Source: Calonectria ilicicola
Taxonomy: Eukaryota > Ascomycota > Sordariomycetes > Hypocreales > Nectriaceae
Direction: 5' to 3'
Assembly (NCBI GenBank): GCA_020809705.1
Contig: CP085829.1
Location: 5,022,001-5,086,000 of the forward strand
DNA: 64,000 bases
In this document: positions 45,076 through 57,424 of the stretch, piece after piece
Numbering within the stretch: the stretch's first letter is position 1
Layout: each line of letters begins with the position of its first letter
Made by a program: the position numbers and the translations under genes
Notes under the pieces: generated by a model
The model's input: only the letters and a program-made list of their open reading frames with translations
Databases searched by the model: none
Told to the model about the DNA's origin: nothing

Positions 45076-45781
45076 ATGGGCGTAAGTGTTATGGCGCTTC
45101 CCCTCGTTCAAAACGCTAACTTTTCGTCTTCAGGCCATGACTTCCCATCCCCCGAACATCCCGGATCAAACTTCGACAAACGGCGAAGATGCTCTGGAGA
45201 GGTCCCTGAGCCGGGTTATCAGAACCAAACACGAGCTTGATGACGCTTTCAACACCTTCAAAAGTCTCCATGCAAATCATATTTCCCAGGACAAAAAGTT
45301 CGTATCATTTCGAGATACTCTAGCCGACATATTCGAGGAGTCACTTAAGCAACAAGAAGAAAACCATCAGTCTATTCTCAATGAACAGAAATTGGCCTTC
45401 GAAATGATGATGGAAAAGCACGGGGAAGCTCAAGAGGAGAGGTCACAACAATATGAGCAAGTCCAGGAGGAGGCATTGCAAAAACATAAGGAAGATTACC
45501 TGTTGTTAGTCAGTCGTCAACATACAACCCATTTGACGGCCATGGCTGAGGCAAAAGGGGGCTTCGAGGAGTTGCAACGGGATTTCTGTGCGATTTTGCA
45601 AACTCTCCAAGGGCTACGTGAGAGAAAACCCACGGCGATGGAAGAGCGCTTGGCTCAGCTAGAAGCTATTCAGAAACAACATTACAACGAACTGGTCTCA
45701 GCTCTCGAGGCTATCAAGGATGTTTTGCTCTCCATGGGGAAATTCATAGATGCCATGACGAAGCAAGAGGATGGTGATTGA
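45076..45781 (+). CDS. Orphan coiled-coil protein
   Basis: Unknown function. Exon 1 is only six coding bases (ATGGGC, 45076-45081), joined through a clean intron (GTAAGT...CTAAC...CAG, 45082-45133) to exon 2 (45134-45781), giving 217 residues (MGAMTSHPPNIPDQ...). Starting at the ATG at 45137 inside exon 2 is an alternative. From about residue 25 the protein is almost entirely Glu/Gln/Lys-rich amphipathic helix (KQQEENHQSILNEQKLAFEM, then EERSQQYEQVQEEALQKHKE), so an extended coiled coil is likely. There is no signal peptide, membrane segment or known domain. It sits in a gene-poor accessory stretch between tRNA genes, next to ankyrin-like debris. Confidence 0.6.
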
Positions 45782-46759
45782 GTCTTGGTTAGGTGATCAC
45801 TCATGGAATGATGATGACGATGAAGTCGACACCGCGGGGTTCTCGATGGTTATAAGGTGAGAATGGTCACATTTGGCTAGTAATTATTGCAAATTCCATA
45901 TGTCTCTAGCTTTATGAGAAGATGGATCTGGGGAACGAGGTGTTATGAGTGATTTAGGAACTCGATCCAGCAGGCTTATAATGGCTAAAAAACATTGAAT
46001 TAATTACAGAGAAGATTAATGTCATCTTCCCTTATTCCAGAACATAACTGCAGCATTATCAAAGTGATGAGCATTATTTTATTCTGTTATAAAATGCAAA
46101 CGTGAGTTCGAATCATTGAAGATGGCAATCAGAACACAAAGGAACGCCCTACTAATCCGACACTAGATAAGCTTACATCAATATATTTTAGCAAACATTT
46201 GAAGGCTTTATCCTTCCTTCTGGAAAGATTCGCTTGGTCGCTCGAGCAGAAATGTAGAGCCCTGAAGCACCCCGTTGCTGGGTGATGTCAAAGACAGCTA
46301 CCGGTGTTCTCAGCGGGGCTTGGCCGCAAATATTATCCATCATGAATAAGAAAAGGTCCTTAGTCTCAATTATTATACACACTACTACTCAAAGCCCTGC
46401 TCTGCGATATCACGGTGAACAAAGCTAGTAAGCTCTATACTATCCTAAGTAAGAAATACAGAGGCAGCAAGTTTGTCGGCGAGGAGGTATAAATGTTCCT
46501 CGTCGAACGGCTTTCTCGATATGTCCAAGGCGTCCTGACCTCACTGTCGTTCACGCACAGTTTTCCAAGGTTATACTATGGTGATGTCAAATACTTGACC
46601 CTTAAACCTGATTCTCACATCCACGAAAGGAAATCCCATAGAAACTCAGTTCACAGAGAGGTGGAATATCAATCGCCCCACCACATCGCACGCATTAACA
46701 TGAAAAGGTCCAGCGCAGGCTTATTAATTGGGATATGGGAGAGGCCATTCATTCAACCA
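45782..46759. other. Intergenic with a possible protein relic
   Basis: A minus-strand frame at 46188-46382 contains protein-like sequence (CGQAPLRTPVAVFDITQQRG) but no domain that I recognise. It may be a remnant of an older gene. Otherwise nothing is seen. Confidence 0.25.
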
Positions 46760-46841
46760 GCGTGATTGGTTTAGTGGTAAAATTCTCCGTTGCCATTCGA
46801 GTAACGTCGGGGAGCCCTGGGTTCGATTCCCAGATCACGCA
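46760..46841 (+). tRNA. tRNA-Gly (GCC) with intron
   Basis: Acceptor stem GCGTGAT/ATCACGC is perfect. Anticodon stem CTCCG/CGGGG, anticodon GCC at 46792-46794, and an 11-nt intron at 46796-46806 after position 37. D arm TTGGTTTAGTGGTAAAA with B-box GGTTCGATTCC. A T-rich run (46845-46858) follows as terminator. Confidence 0.92.
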
Positions 46842-47379
46842 GAGTTCTTTCTTTTTTTGGCTGTCCATCATGTTGATTCTATTTTTAATTGCTGCGCATC
46901 AATCATTCTGGGTGTTGCGATGAATTATGCGCGTGCGCTGTGGCCGCTGCACGGACGAGCCAAGATTCGGCGTCAAAAAATGAAACGCTCCACCAGGGTC
47001 AGGGTACGTACCCAAAGGGTCATTGTTGACGGGTCGGCAAAATATATGGCCGGCATGTGGCCTCCTGATTGGACAGGCGCCAGAAATGTGGTCATGGGCC
47101 ATGGGAAGGCGGGCAGCCTTGCTCAGCAGTCTCTCCCGTCGTTACAGCACTCGCGCAAAATTGCTTTCCGCACCTCTTCTCAGGCCGACTCGCTTCCCGA
47201 CGCTATCCACGACTCGCCGCGATCCATCCGACACATCCAAACCCAAGCCCATCATTTTGCCTCACAAGCGATCCCCCGACGTCCCCCGGGCCAGCCCGCA
47301 CCGGCCTGCCGCGGTCCTCGTCTCTCCACCCACAACTGTCACCCTCCGGTCGGACTACGATCCCACCCTCGTGCTCATC
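46842..47379. other. Intergenic, rxt2 promoter
   Basis: Between tRNA-Gly and rxt2. Open frames here are antisense or overlap the 5' leader. The last ~120 bp are C-rich leader sequence. Nothing else is seen. Confidence 0.45.
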
Positions 47380-48981
47380 ATGGCGACGCAGCAGATCCTC
47401 TTCGCCGAGACCATAGCTGGCATGAAAAAGGCATTCAAGAGGAAAGCCTACGGTACGTCGCCCTACGATGCGACCTCGTCGCAAGAGTCGCCACTGACGC
47501 CGATCGCGCTCCAGAGTCCGACTCCGATTCCGAAATCGAAAGCTACAGCAATCGAGGAAACAAGCTCAAGAAGCGTGCCCGATTCGCACACAAGGGGCAA
47601 TTGGTGCCGACTGACGGCCCAAGCTGCTACAGAGATGTAACTTTTGCACCTCACCTGTTGCCCTCAAGAGGCCATGTCGCTGACAAGTGGTGCAGTATGT
47701 CGAGTACGGCGGGATCCGACGCCCCATCATCTATCGCAATCCGCCCCTGGTCGACGATGAGGGCTACGAAGTCGAGAGCAGCGACGACGAAGAGCGTATT
47801 GAGGAGGCCGAAGCTCTCGCGTCAGAGCTGAACCCCTACACCAACGTCCAACTGGAACGTACGTGACCCACGCAGCCACTCGATGAAATCCCCATCTGAC
47901 CAGAGTAGACATCCTCGCTCCTTTAACCTCAGCAACCAGCCTACCATCTCATCCAACCCTTTCGAAGCCGTTCACATCCCAAACCCTGACCCGACTAGTC
48001 GACCAGAGCTGCGACATTATGCGCAAGGAAAACAGATCGCTGTGGCAGGTCAGACATCTCCTGACTTCGCTCTGTGGCGACCATACTTGGGTCCCATGCG
48101 AAATAATGGTCGGGTCGTCAGATGTGGAGTTGTACACGGATGATCACGTCGCTCGACATCTGTTGAGTCTGTCCCAGAGTCACATTGAGGCAATACAACG
48201 AGCGCTGCCATCAGCCTCTCCCAACGGTATCACTCACGATACGAATGGCCTCGAACCCATGGCCATTTCCGATGCAGTGACCAGCTCCCTTGGATCTGAG
48301 AAGAGCGTAGCAGAAGATGCGGACATCTCCATGGCGGACGCGGATGCAGTCGTTCAAAACGGTGCTCGATCAGCCGATGAGAAGCAGAGTCCGAAACAAA
48401 ACGGAGACCTTAACGGGTCTGGGTCGACTCCTACACTGAAGCTAGAAGACGTCGAAATGAGGACCGAGCTTTCAGGTGATGAGCAACACAAGCCCAATGA
48501 TGATGCCAACAACACAATGGATCAGAACAAGGGTGGAGACAGAGCCCCCGAAGTCAACGGCGAAGGGGAAGCAGCCAACGAAATTACCAATGGAGTGCAA
48601 GACGACTTCGGGTTCGACTTTGTTCACCCCATCTTCCGCGCACCCCCGAACACAACAGCAGACCGAAATGTGGGGCTACCGGAACAAGAAGCAGAGGATA
48701 TTCGACGACTGCTTGCTTTGTATGTGCAAAAGCAAGAAGAGGTATGCCGCGGGGCCAAGAAGCTCTTCCTGGGTCTCCTTCGGGCAGAGAAGCTGCGAAA
48801 AGACGTGTGGCACTGGTCCAAGGCTGAGGCGCACTCGGGCCCCAACCGAGACATGTCAGACGGAGAAGACTGGTACGACAAGGAGGAATGGGGCCTGACA
48901 GAGGATCTGAAGAAGGGACAGGACGAGGAAGAGGAAGATACCCAGACCACGGGGAAGAAGACGAGAAACCGTCGGACCTAA
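47380..48981 (+). CDS. Rxt2-like subunit of the Rpd3L histone deacetylase complex
   Basis: Nuclear transcription-regulatory protein. Exons 47380-47452, 47515-47636, 47696-47858 and 47909-48981 join in phase, giving 476 residues. The N-terminal Rxt2 domain reads QQILFAETIAGMKKAFKRKA, then ESDSDSEIESYSNRGNKLKK, YGGIRRPIIYRNPPLVDDEG, ELNPYTNVQLEHILAPLTSA and MRKENRSLWQVRHLLTSLCG. The centre is acidic and low complexity (Asn/Asp/Glu/Ser). A C-terminal helical segment (EDIRRLLALYVQKQEEVCRG...LGLLRAEKLRKDVWHWSKAE) is followed by an acidic tail and a basic KKTRNRRT end. All three introns have standard borders, and the splice choices were guided by the family N-terminus. The neighbouring genes suggest no special pathway. 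Confidence 0.85.
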
Positions 48982-50115
48982 GGCCGTCTTTTTTGTTGTT
49001 TTGTGCGAATTTGTATATAGAGATGTGGGAATGTATCACTGCACTAGCATGGTGGTGAGAGAGCATGGGGGAAACATACATGACACGGGTACTGTACATA
49101 CATAGCTTGTTTGGCGCACGGCGTTTGGACTAGGATCAGGTTGAGAATCCGTCCGAGAGCGACACTTGTACGCTGACGGGGACCAGTTGCGCCCCATGAT
49201 GAGAAGTCGATAGACGATAAAAGAAAAAAGACTGAGTGTTTGATCTGAGGCTGAAATAATGAAATAATTATGTAGTGATAGTGAATTAGTTGTGGGAATT
49301 ACGAGGCGATTGGCAGATGGGGGGAAAGCCCCGCTCGCAAGCAGCCAGGCTGGGTGGATGGATGGATGGAGCCCGGGACCCGTGGCTGCCTCGTCTTGCC
49401 TTACGACAAACGGAGCACTGGGCGGAGTCGAGTCCTAGACACACCCGGCTAACTACCGCTGCCGTGACCCGCGTCTTTCCGTAGCTCTGGGCCATTTTGC
49501 GGGGGCACCTGGATGGAACAAAGGAAGAGAGAGAGAGAGGCTTTGCTGGCCCCAGAACGGCCTAGATGCTGTCTCCTCCTCCTCCTCCTCCTCCTCCTCC
49601 TCCACATCCACCACCCCCCCTGGTCCTCAACCAGTTATTAGTCGCAGCTTATTACGGAGCACAGCACCACAGCACCACAGCACACCACAATACACCTGTC
49701 GGGAAACTAGCTCAGCTCCCTGATCAGTAGCTAAAGCTAACTAATTAGCTGATGCTCACCCAGCAGCAGCTCAGCTACCTGCTGCTGGAGGTACCACAGC
49801 TTGGACCCATGCAGCTGCGCACCTAGCGTCGCCCACGCCCCATGACGCACGAGTGGGCTCTGCCTTCTGCCCTCTTCCATTCCTGCTCTGCCTGCTGCTG
49901 TGACATGTGACAGTGGGCGGGCTCACGACCAAGCTCGCCCTCTCCAATCCCCTTCTTCCCCAACAAACGCTTCCCCTTCTTCCCTCTTCCACAAATACCG
50001 TGGCCGTGTGAATTCGCCCTGTGACTTTTGAGTGGCTCAAACCTTTTTTTCTTGTCCGTTCTCTCTCCCTTCTCTACCACCTCGACCAACCCAAACCACC
50101 CAATCACCCTCCACC
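48982..50115. other. Intergenic, opi3 promoter with microsatellite
   Basis: Plus-strand spacer. Contains a (TCC)n run and short CAGCACCA-type repeats near 49660-49690. The last 150 bp are C/T-rich leader. No gene is seen. Confidence 0.5.
49573..49603. repeat. (TCC)n trinucleotide microsatellite
   Basis: About ten uninterrupted TCC units in the opi3 upstream region; polypyrimidine on the plus strand. Confidence 0.9.
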
Positions 50116-50995
50116 ATGGCTTCCTTTGTAAACGACCTCCTCAGTTACGTCGACTTCAGCAAGACGGGCTTGCTAGGTAAGTGGCCAGCTAGAGCTTAGC
50201 CTTATTCCAAAGCTCGCCCAAAAATTTCCAAAATTTGCCCTCTTCTGTGACAATGTAACCTTGTTCTAATACGTACCCTGTTTTTCTCTTCTCCAGTGTC
50301 TGCATGCTCCATTGCCTTCAATCCTCTCTTCTGGAAGTGAGTCTCGCCTGCCTGTCTCCCCCGCACTGCTCTCCAATTGGCATACTAACCTCCATTGAAG
50401 CATCGCCGCTCGTCAAGGTAACTAAACACCCCCAATGCACCTTGCACCCTCTCTCAATGGCCCCCAGGATTCTAATTCCCGTAAAAAAGAGTATCACAAC
50501 AAGGTCATTACAAAGCTCTTTGGTGGAAATCCACGTGTTGGCTGCTATGCTCTAGCTGGCACCATCTTCTCTCTGGGCATCGTGCGCGATCTCATCTTCA
50601 AGGCTGCCATTAATGAACAGCCCACCCACCCGCTCCTGTTGGCCCCCGCCGTCCAGGGCGCTTCCGTTGTCCTCTTCGCCGCCGGCAACATTTTAGTTGT
50701 CACGTCCACCTGGGCTCTCGGTATTACCGGAACTTTCCTCGGTGACTACTTTGGCATTCTCATGGATGAAATGGTGACTGGCTTCCCCTTCAATGTAACT
50801 GGCGCCCCCATGTACTGGGGCTCTACCATGAGCTTCCTCGGCACCTCCCTCTTCTACGGAAAGCCTGCCGGTGTCCTATTGACCTTGTGGGTTTACATTG
50901 TCTACGTACTGGCCCTCCGCTACGAGGATCCCTTCACTTCCGGCATCTACGCCAAGCGCGAGCAAGAGAGGGCTGCGGGCAAGAAGTCCAACTAG
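50116..50995 (+). CDS. opi3: Phospholipid methyltransferase, Opi3 type
   Basis: Endoplasmic-reticulum enzyme making the last SAM-dependent methylations from phosphatidyl-monomethylethanolamine to phosphatidylcholine. Four exons join in phase: 50116-50176, 50297-50336, 50401-50417 (17 nt) and 50490-50995, giving 207 residues. Hydrophobic segments lie near 21-38 (LVSACSIAFNPLFW), 57-75 (YALAGTIFSLGIVRDL), ~90-115 (VVLFAAGNILVVTSTWALGI) and ~160-180. The GxG-containing SAM/substrate region ITGTFLGDYFGILMDEMVTG and the MYWGSTMSFLGTSLFYGKPA motif are typical of the family, as is the C-terminal RYEDPFTSGIYAKREQER. Length equals yeast Opi3. The 17-nt exon is needed to restore IAARQEYHNK. Confidence 0.92.
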
Positions 50996-52005
50996 ATTAC
51001 TTCGCCTCTGCCCCCAAGGCACAAATAAATATGTGCACGGCGAGACCAGTTGCGCATATCCGATGCCCTCATGAGTGAATTGGCAAGAACCGGGCTATAT
51101 GAGAGTCCAATGAACCCACATGCATCAACTAGGAGTTCAGGCGGGGGCGGCACCTTTCAACAGGTCCGGTATTATTCGGGGACACGGTGAACCAAACCAT
51201 CGGCGTCTACTATACAGGGAGACACGGATTTTTGTTTTTTTCAGCGTCAGGCATCCAGATTCTTACACTTACATGGTTCTCTATTCTTACAATAAAATCA
51301 CATCATGAGCGCGATCCTACCACATGCACTTCTCACCACTTACCGTTACAGCAGCAGACACCCCGCCACCGAACAAATAGACAGACCCCCTTGCTCCCAC
51401 AGTTTCTTTTCTTTCACTTTTAATTCGGCGATTTCGAAAGCAATAAGAAAATACAAATAAATGGTAAAAAATTAAATAAAAAGGGGAATAGTCACGCAAC
51501 GTGCTTGAGAATATAGCCATGAAACAGTCATGTCCATCATCAATTAGAACATGGCAGTATGAGACAGCCTACTGAATCTTGACCGTACTGGGTAAGTTTG
51601 TATGGGGGGTAGTCGTATTGCGAGAGGGTGGGGTGTTTCACAAAGTGTTGATGAATACATATGCCAGCAACCAAGTCTAGAAGACCTAAACTTTAAACCC
51701 TTTGATAGCAACATCACACACACAGTACAATCAATCAAATACCATGTCATCACCGCATCGCATTCATTGTACATAAATCTAGAAAGTCTCTTCTAGCGCA
51801 TCTAGTCCTCATCAGTTGATCCGAGAATCAAGCCGCTTTTACACTTCAACTCCTTCCAAAACATAACAAACTCCAGAGTATCTATCTATACTGATTTTTT
51901 TTCTTTTTAATATCACCTTTTTACAATAATACCCAGTTCAAGATACCCTAAGGCGCCAAAGGCACTTAGGATTAAATCTGGTATCTATCTGGTTAATTGT
52001 TGTGT
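50996..52005. other. Intergenic, convergent 3' ends
   Basis: 1 kb between opi3 and the methionyl-tRNA synthetase gene. AT-rich with several A- and T-runs (for example 51897-51908). No recognisable gene. Confidence 0.5.
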
Positions 52006-54061
52006 CTACTTCTTCTCCTCCGCGAGGGCGGATGCCTCAGCAGCAGCAGGTGCCTCGGCGGTCTTCTCTCCTTCCTTCTCGGCCTGGCGGAGAGCAAGCT
52101 TCTTTTGCTTCTTCTTCTTCTCCTTGGCGGCCTTCTTAGCAGCAGCCTTTTCGGCTTCGAGAGCCTTTTGCTTGCGAATCTCCTCTCCGCCAAAAGCCTC
52201 ACGCCACTGGTCAATCTGAGAGGCGGGGATTTGAGTAAACAGGAGCTTCGGCTCGCCAATAGCTTGACCAGGCTTGATGAGATCGCCAGTCCAGGTCTCG
52301 GGAACTGATCGGAGGCCAGGGCTACCGATCTGTGTAAGGATGGCCTCAGAAGTCGAGGGCATGTAAGGGTAGAGGATGCTCGCGAGAAGCTGGAGGTGGT
52401 TGATACCGAGACCAATGACGGCAGCACATCGGTCAGGCTCTTCAGCCAAGAGCTGGTTGTTAAGCGAGCTGTCCTGTAGAAGTTTGTTTCCGAGGCCAGA
52501 GATGTGCATAACAGTAGCAAGACCAGCACGTAGCTTAATGTTCTCGAGGTTGGAGATGTAAGTCTTGAGGGCCTCGTTGGTCTCCTTCTTGTGCTCCTCG
52601 AGGCGCTCATCCGTGTACTTGGTGTAGTCGGGAACCTTTCCATCCATCTTGGCAGCGCAGAACTTGAGGATTCGCTGGTTCAGGTTACCCAGGTTCTTAA
52701 GGAGATCGTTGTTGTTGGCATCAATGAATTCCTGCCACTTGAACTCGGAATCGGCTGACTCGGGACGTCGGGAAAGGAGGTAGTATCGCCAAACATCGGC
52801 ATCAACACCAGTGTCCCGAGCAGTGTTACCAAAGACGCCGACACCCTTAGACTTGCTGAACTTTCCACCCTCGTAGTTCAAGTATTCAGTAGTTGACAGC
52901 TTGTGAACCTTGGTCCATTTGCCCTTAGTTCCCAGCTGGGATGCAGGGAAGATGATGGTGTGGAATCTAGGATATGTATGTTAGCAAATTTGACTCTGTG
53001 CGTTACTTACAGCCCCAAGATCATTTTACTTACGGAATGTTGTCCTTGCCCATGAATTGGTAGAGCTTGACGTTCTCGGGATTTCTCCACCACTTCTCCC
53101 AGTTGTTACCAGACAAATCAGCACCATCAGTGTAATTCTTGGTAATGGAAACGTAGCCAATGCAGGCATCGAACCAGACATAAAAGACCTTGTTTGCGTA
53201 TTCCTCGTCACTGAGGCCCTCAAGACCCTTGGGGATAGGGACACCCCACTTCAGATCTCGGGAGATACCGCGAGGGAGCAGACCCTTGTCAATCCAAGCC
53301 TGGGTAACGGCAGTGCAGTTGGGGCTCCATTCTCCCTCTTGGCTGCTCTTCTTGAACCAAGCGACGAGCTCTTCCTTAAGAGCATCGAGCTTTAGGAAAA
53401 GGTGTTTTGTCTTTCGCTTCTCGGGGGTGGCGCCGTCGAGCTTGCAACGGGGGTTGATGAGCCAGCCAGTGGCCTTGGCCTCAACATCATCACCAGAGTC
53501 ATTGGGATCCTTCTCGGGCTCAAAGGCGTCCAAAAGACTTCCACAGGCATCGCACTGGTCTCCACGGGCACCGTTGTCGTGGCAGATGCTGCATTCTCCT
53601 TCGACGAATCGATCGGCAAGGAACTTCGAGTGGCCGGCAGTCGGGCAAAAAGGCTGGGTCGTCTCACGCTCCTCGATGTACTCGTTCTTCCAGAGGTCGG
53701 TAAAGATCTGCTGGACAATCTGGGTCTGCTGAGCAGTAGGGGTTTGGCCGAAAACATCAAAGTCAATCCGGAACCAGTCATAAATCTCCTTGTGGACGGC
53801 ATGATACTTGGCGCAGAGTTCGGCAGGCTCAAGTCCCTCCTCGAGAGCCTTGGTTTCTGTAGCAGTGCCGTACTGATCGGAACCGCAAACGTAGAGAGTC
53901 GGGTGGCCGCTTGCCTTGCAGAAGCGGGAGAAAACATCGGCCGAGAGCACACTGCCGATGATGTTACCCAGGTGGGGGACGTTGTTCACGTAGGGCAGAG
54001 CGCTGGTGACAAGGATGTTGCGCTTCCCCTCCTCGGGGAGGATGGGTCCTGAAGAACCCAT
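52006..54061 (-). CDS. Cytosolic methionyl-tRNA synthetase
   Basis: Class I aminoacyl-tRNA synthetase charging initiator and elongator tRNA-Met. Exons 53037-54061 and 52006-52966 join in phase, giving 661 residues. The Rossmann-fold catalytic domain shows NILVTSALPYVNNVPHLGNI (HIGH motif as HLGN), the CP insertion with a zinc-ribbon-like CSICHDNGARGDQCDACG, and the KMSKS loop as KFSKSKGVGV. The anticodon-binding helical domain contains DVWRYYLLSRRPESADSEF and LNQRILKFCAAK. The C-terminus is a Lys/Ala/Glu-rich tail (AAAKKAAKEKKKKQKK) typical of fungal cytosolic enzymes and likely to bind tRNA or partners. No mitochondrial presequence is seen at the chosen ATG (MGSSGPILPEEGKRNI), supporting the cytosolic form. 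The upstream frame to 54184 is 5' leader. Confidence 0.96.
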
Positions 54062-55509
54062 GGTAGGCAGTATGTGTTTGCGAGTGTTTAGGGGAGAGTA
54101 TATGGCGGCGGGGACGAAATTTAGAAGGTTTGATATACTTCCGTAGTATGGTGAGTCACAGACGATGTCGCCTTTCAGACACAAATTTGGTGCAAGGAAG
54201 GCGGGGGCGGGGGAGGGGGAGGGGCTGTTTCGGCAGGTTCGCGTTTTGGTCTAGGGTAAGTGGGCTTGATTCATGGAATGTCATTACATAGCGGCGATTG
54301 CTCAGTCTTGTTGCAGGAACATGATATATGCATTGATGTGTTGGTCTAGTTTGGGGGGTTATATAGTTTCATTGCAAGGGAATTTAGCCCTATGACTCTT
54401 AGGATCCAATCACATGAATTGTTTGGTGGCGAAGCAAAAAACAAAACTCTACCAGAGTGCTGTTGACGCTTTGCGAACGATGTCCAACCGTGTACAACTA
54501 CACTATCATGTTGTCGACACCAACACGGTGTTTCCCATTAGAGTGCATACCTAAAAACCCTAAACTATACTAATGCATGTCAAGATGGCATGTCAAGGGC
54601 GTAATGGCGCAGCAATGACAGATAACACGATGACTCGAGTGGAATCACGTGATCTCCCACATGAGGCCGCGTGCATCTCGCGTCTTGCTCTTATTAAATG
54701 GATGCACCAGGATATACGGCGTTTAAATAGCCTATAATTAACATCGAAATGACCCATTGGTCCAGAAATTAACTGGAATCTCGTATTTTACATACATTAG
54801 AGTGACCATGTAATTGATAATGAGTTGCACATCTCTTGTTTCCATGCACATCCTGATTTTGAGATGACGTGACTTGCATAGGGAAGCATAAGCATAAGCA
54901 CCGGGAGAGGTGATGAATTGCGATCGACATCAATACCGGCGGCGTTCCCCGCTCCAGAGCCCGACAAATCCTCGCATCCCTTGCTTTTGTCTCGTTTCTA
55001 CGTAAGAGCCCAAGTCACCTGTTGGTGGCTGGCTGCCTTGGCTCTACTATCCAGTTATCTTAGCCCAATATGTCGTACTCGGCTGACCTCTGACGGGCAG
55101 TTTAGCTCCACACTGCGCCGCCTACACTGCGCCTTTGTCGCAGGACCACGCAGGACCAAGCAGCCCCGCGTCACAGCTGCCTCCAACCCCACTACGGGAC
55201 ATCTGTCTCGACGCAGGCTATCTATCTCTTCGCAGAGAAAGCACCTTATCTCGCTGTCGCATCGTCCCAATACCTGTCCAGCAGTGTCGCATGCTCTGCA
55301 GGATTTTTATTCGGACCAAGCATTGTCGCTGCGACTTTGTAGGCGCCCTTCCAGCTCTGCCGTCATCCGTCGCTTGGGCGCGCCTGCAAGCCCCCCCACT
55401 CACCCATTCGCGGGCAAGATAGCATCATCCCGGAAATCGACACCTGCTGCTGCGTCTCGTCTTCCACGAATCTCGTATGAATCGCGAGGGCTGGTAAAAT
55501 ACTGCCAAC
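54062..55509. other. Divergent promoter region, MetRS / lsb5
   Basis: 1.4 kb. A plus-strand open frame (54918-55577) overlaps the lsb5 start but is Arg/Ser-rich and has no domain, so I treat it as leader sequence. Nothing else is seen. Confidence 0.45.
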
Positions 55510-57061
55510 ATGTTCCAGCAGGTGAGTCGCTCCACTCCAACTACATGTCAACTACATGCGATAGGCCACTAGGATGAGTCTTGCTTGAGTTATTTACTCT
55601 GGCCGAAGCTCGTACCTCTACGTCATTTCGCAAAGAAACATGCCTCTCTGACACCCTCAATAGAAGAAGCCGTACTCGGCGGTCACCGTCACTATCGAGA
55701 ATCTCACCTCGGAGTCGTACGAGGAAGAGGATCTCAGTGGTATCCCAGACCTTGTCGAGGTCATCAAGCTTCAGGGTTCTGGTCCCGCCGAAGCTGCCCG
55801 GGCCATTCGAAAGAAGCTCAAGTATGGCAATGTGCACCGCCAGCTCCGAGCTCTCGTCCTCTTGGATGGTTTGATCCAGAATGCTGGAGAGCGTTTCCAA
55901 CGCACGTTCGTTGATGAACCCCTCCTGGAACGGTTGCGTGTTTGTGGCACCGACGCACTTTCGGACCCTGCCGTCAAGAACAAGTGCAGGGTCTTGTTTC
56001 GAAGCTGGACCCAGTATGCCGGAACTCCAGGTCTTAGCCAGCTCGCGAAACTACACAAAGTGAGTTGGTTGTCATGCTAACCGACGAACGATTGCTAATT
56101 TCTCAGGAACTCCCTCGGAGGAAAGTCGCTGTCACTCAGGAACGATCCAAGGTCATTAGGGAGACTGAGGAGAACCCATTTGTAGACGACGAGGATGAGG
56201 CAGCAAAGAAGGCGGCTGCTCAAAATGCTGCAGGGCCCTCGGGAGGGTCGCAACCTTCTGGCCATAATAAAACATCGTCCGTGTCCAGTTCATTTTTTGG
56301 CGGATCTAAGGAAAAGAAGAAGGACAAGGATAGCAAGCACAAGGGCCAGCGAAAGCAGTTTAATCTCGAGGCCGAGAAGGAGCAGATGAAGTCGGTCATC
56401 GCCGACTCCTCCATTTCCGCAACCAACTTGTTGAATGCAGTCCAGAGCATCAACCGTGAGCGGGAGCGAATCTCTGAGAACCAGGCAGCTTCGGAACAGT
56501 TTGAGGCCTGTAAACTCCTCCGCCGAAAGGTTTTGCGATATGTATGTCTCCGCACCACCACCACCATCCTTGAAGGACCCATGCAACTAACATGTATCAG
56601 ATTCATCATGTTGAGCACGAGCAGTGGCTGGGCGGCTTGCTCCATGCGAACGATGAGCTCGTGCATGCGCTCATGTTTTTTGAGCAACTCGATCGATCGA
56701 TTGACGCTGACAGTGATTCTGATGACGAGCTCGCTGAACAAGCCCACCTGTACCGAAGTAAGTCCTGATGGTCCGGGCTCGACGGGGGAGGGTATAATAC
56801 TGATCGAATATAGTGGTTGCCGCGAAGGGCAAAGAGGCCATGGCTAATGCCCAGTCGCCTACATCATCGCAACCTCCTGACCTTTCTGAGTTGAGCATTA
56901 CAACTTCTCCTAAACCTGCTGCTCCACCGCGACCTCCGCCCATGTCCAAGCCAAGTCACGCATCTCCTCCTCGACCAGCACCTCCCCCAGTCAAGGAGGA
57001 AGTTGACGACGACGACGACGACGACGACGATCCGTTTGGAGACGAGCACACGATTGATTGA
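55510..57061 (+). CDS. VHS-GAT protein, Lsb5-like
   Basis: Endocytic/actin adaptor. In yeast Lsb5 binds Las17, ubiquitin and Arf3. Exons 55510-55521, 55664-56059, 56107-56541, 56601-56757 and 56814-57061 join in phase, giving 415 residues. The VHS domain covers about 5-140 (SAVTVTIENLTSESYEEEDL, VEVIKLQGSGPAEAARAIRK, LRALVLLDGLIQNAGERFQ, KNKCRVLFRSWTQYAG). A basic, low-complexity linker with KEKKKDKDSKHKGQRK follows. The GAT-like three-helix bundle lies about 220-330 (FNLEAEKEQMKSVIADSSIS, NDELVHALMFFEQLDRSIDA). The C-terminus is Pro-rich (PKPAAPPRPPPMSKPSHASP), a likely SH3 ligand, and ends in a long Asp run and DPFGDEHTID. Exon 1 is only 12 nt (MFQQ). The acidic NPFVDDED near residue 150 resembles an NPF endocytic motif. 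Confidence 0.87.
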
Positions 57062-57409
57062 AACAGCAGCAAGACTGTGTGGGGCCGATCTGTGGTAGAG
57101 TTTTGCGGCGATGGGACCATCAGCCTATTTTTGTTTGAAGGGTTGGGTTGTATGGTGACTGAGCACAAGGCACGGTTGGTGTTTGATACGGCAGCGTTAC
57201 TCTAAACTAGCAATACAATGCGAATTTCTGACATGTATCACTACGTCGACTTAGGTTTCCTTGCTTCTTTTTTGGATTTTTGACGGGGCATCCCTTTGAC
57301 CCCCAATTTCCATTCAACTGGTTAACTAACCCCTTCTGCCCAAACAACGCAGAGTGCCTAAAAAAAATTAATAAATAAAAATAAATAAAATAAAAATTCA
57401 GACCGCAAC

Positions 57410-57424
57410 TTTTTTTTTTTTTTT
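57410..57424. repeat. T15 homopolymer beside an A/T-rich patch
   Basis: A 15-T run directly follows an A-rich patch (57361-57395); similar T- and A-runs recur near 57780-57792, 58131-58142, 58152-58164 and 58260-58271. Poly(dA:dT) tracts of this kind often mark nucleosome-depleted promoter DNA. Confidence 0.85.

Noticed and set aside
53402..54052. 216-codon plus-strand frame opposite methionyl-tRNA synthetase
   Set aside because: Antisense shadow of the catalytic domain.
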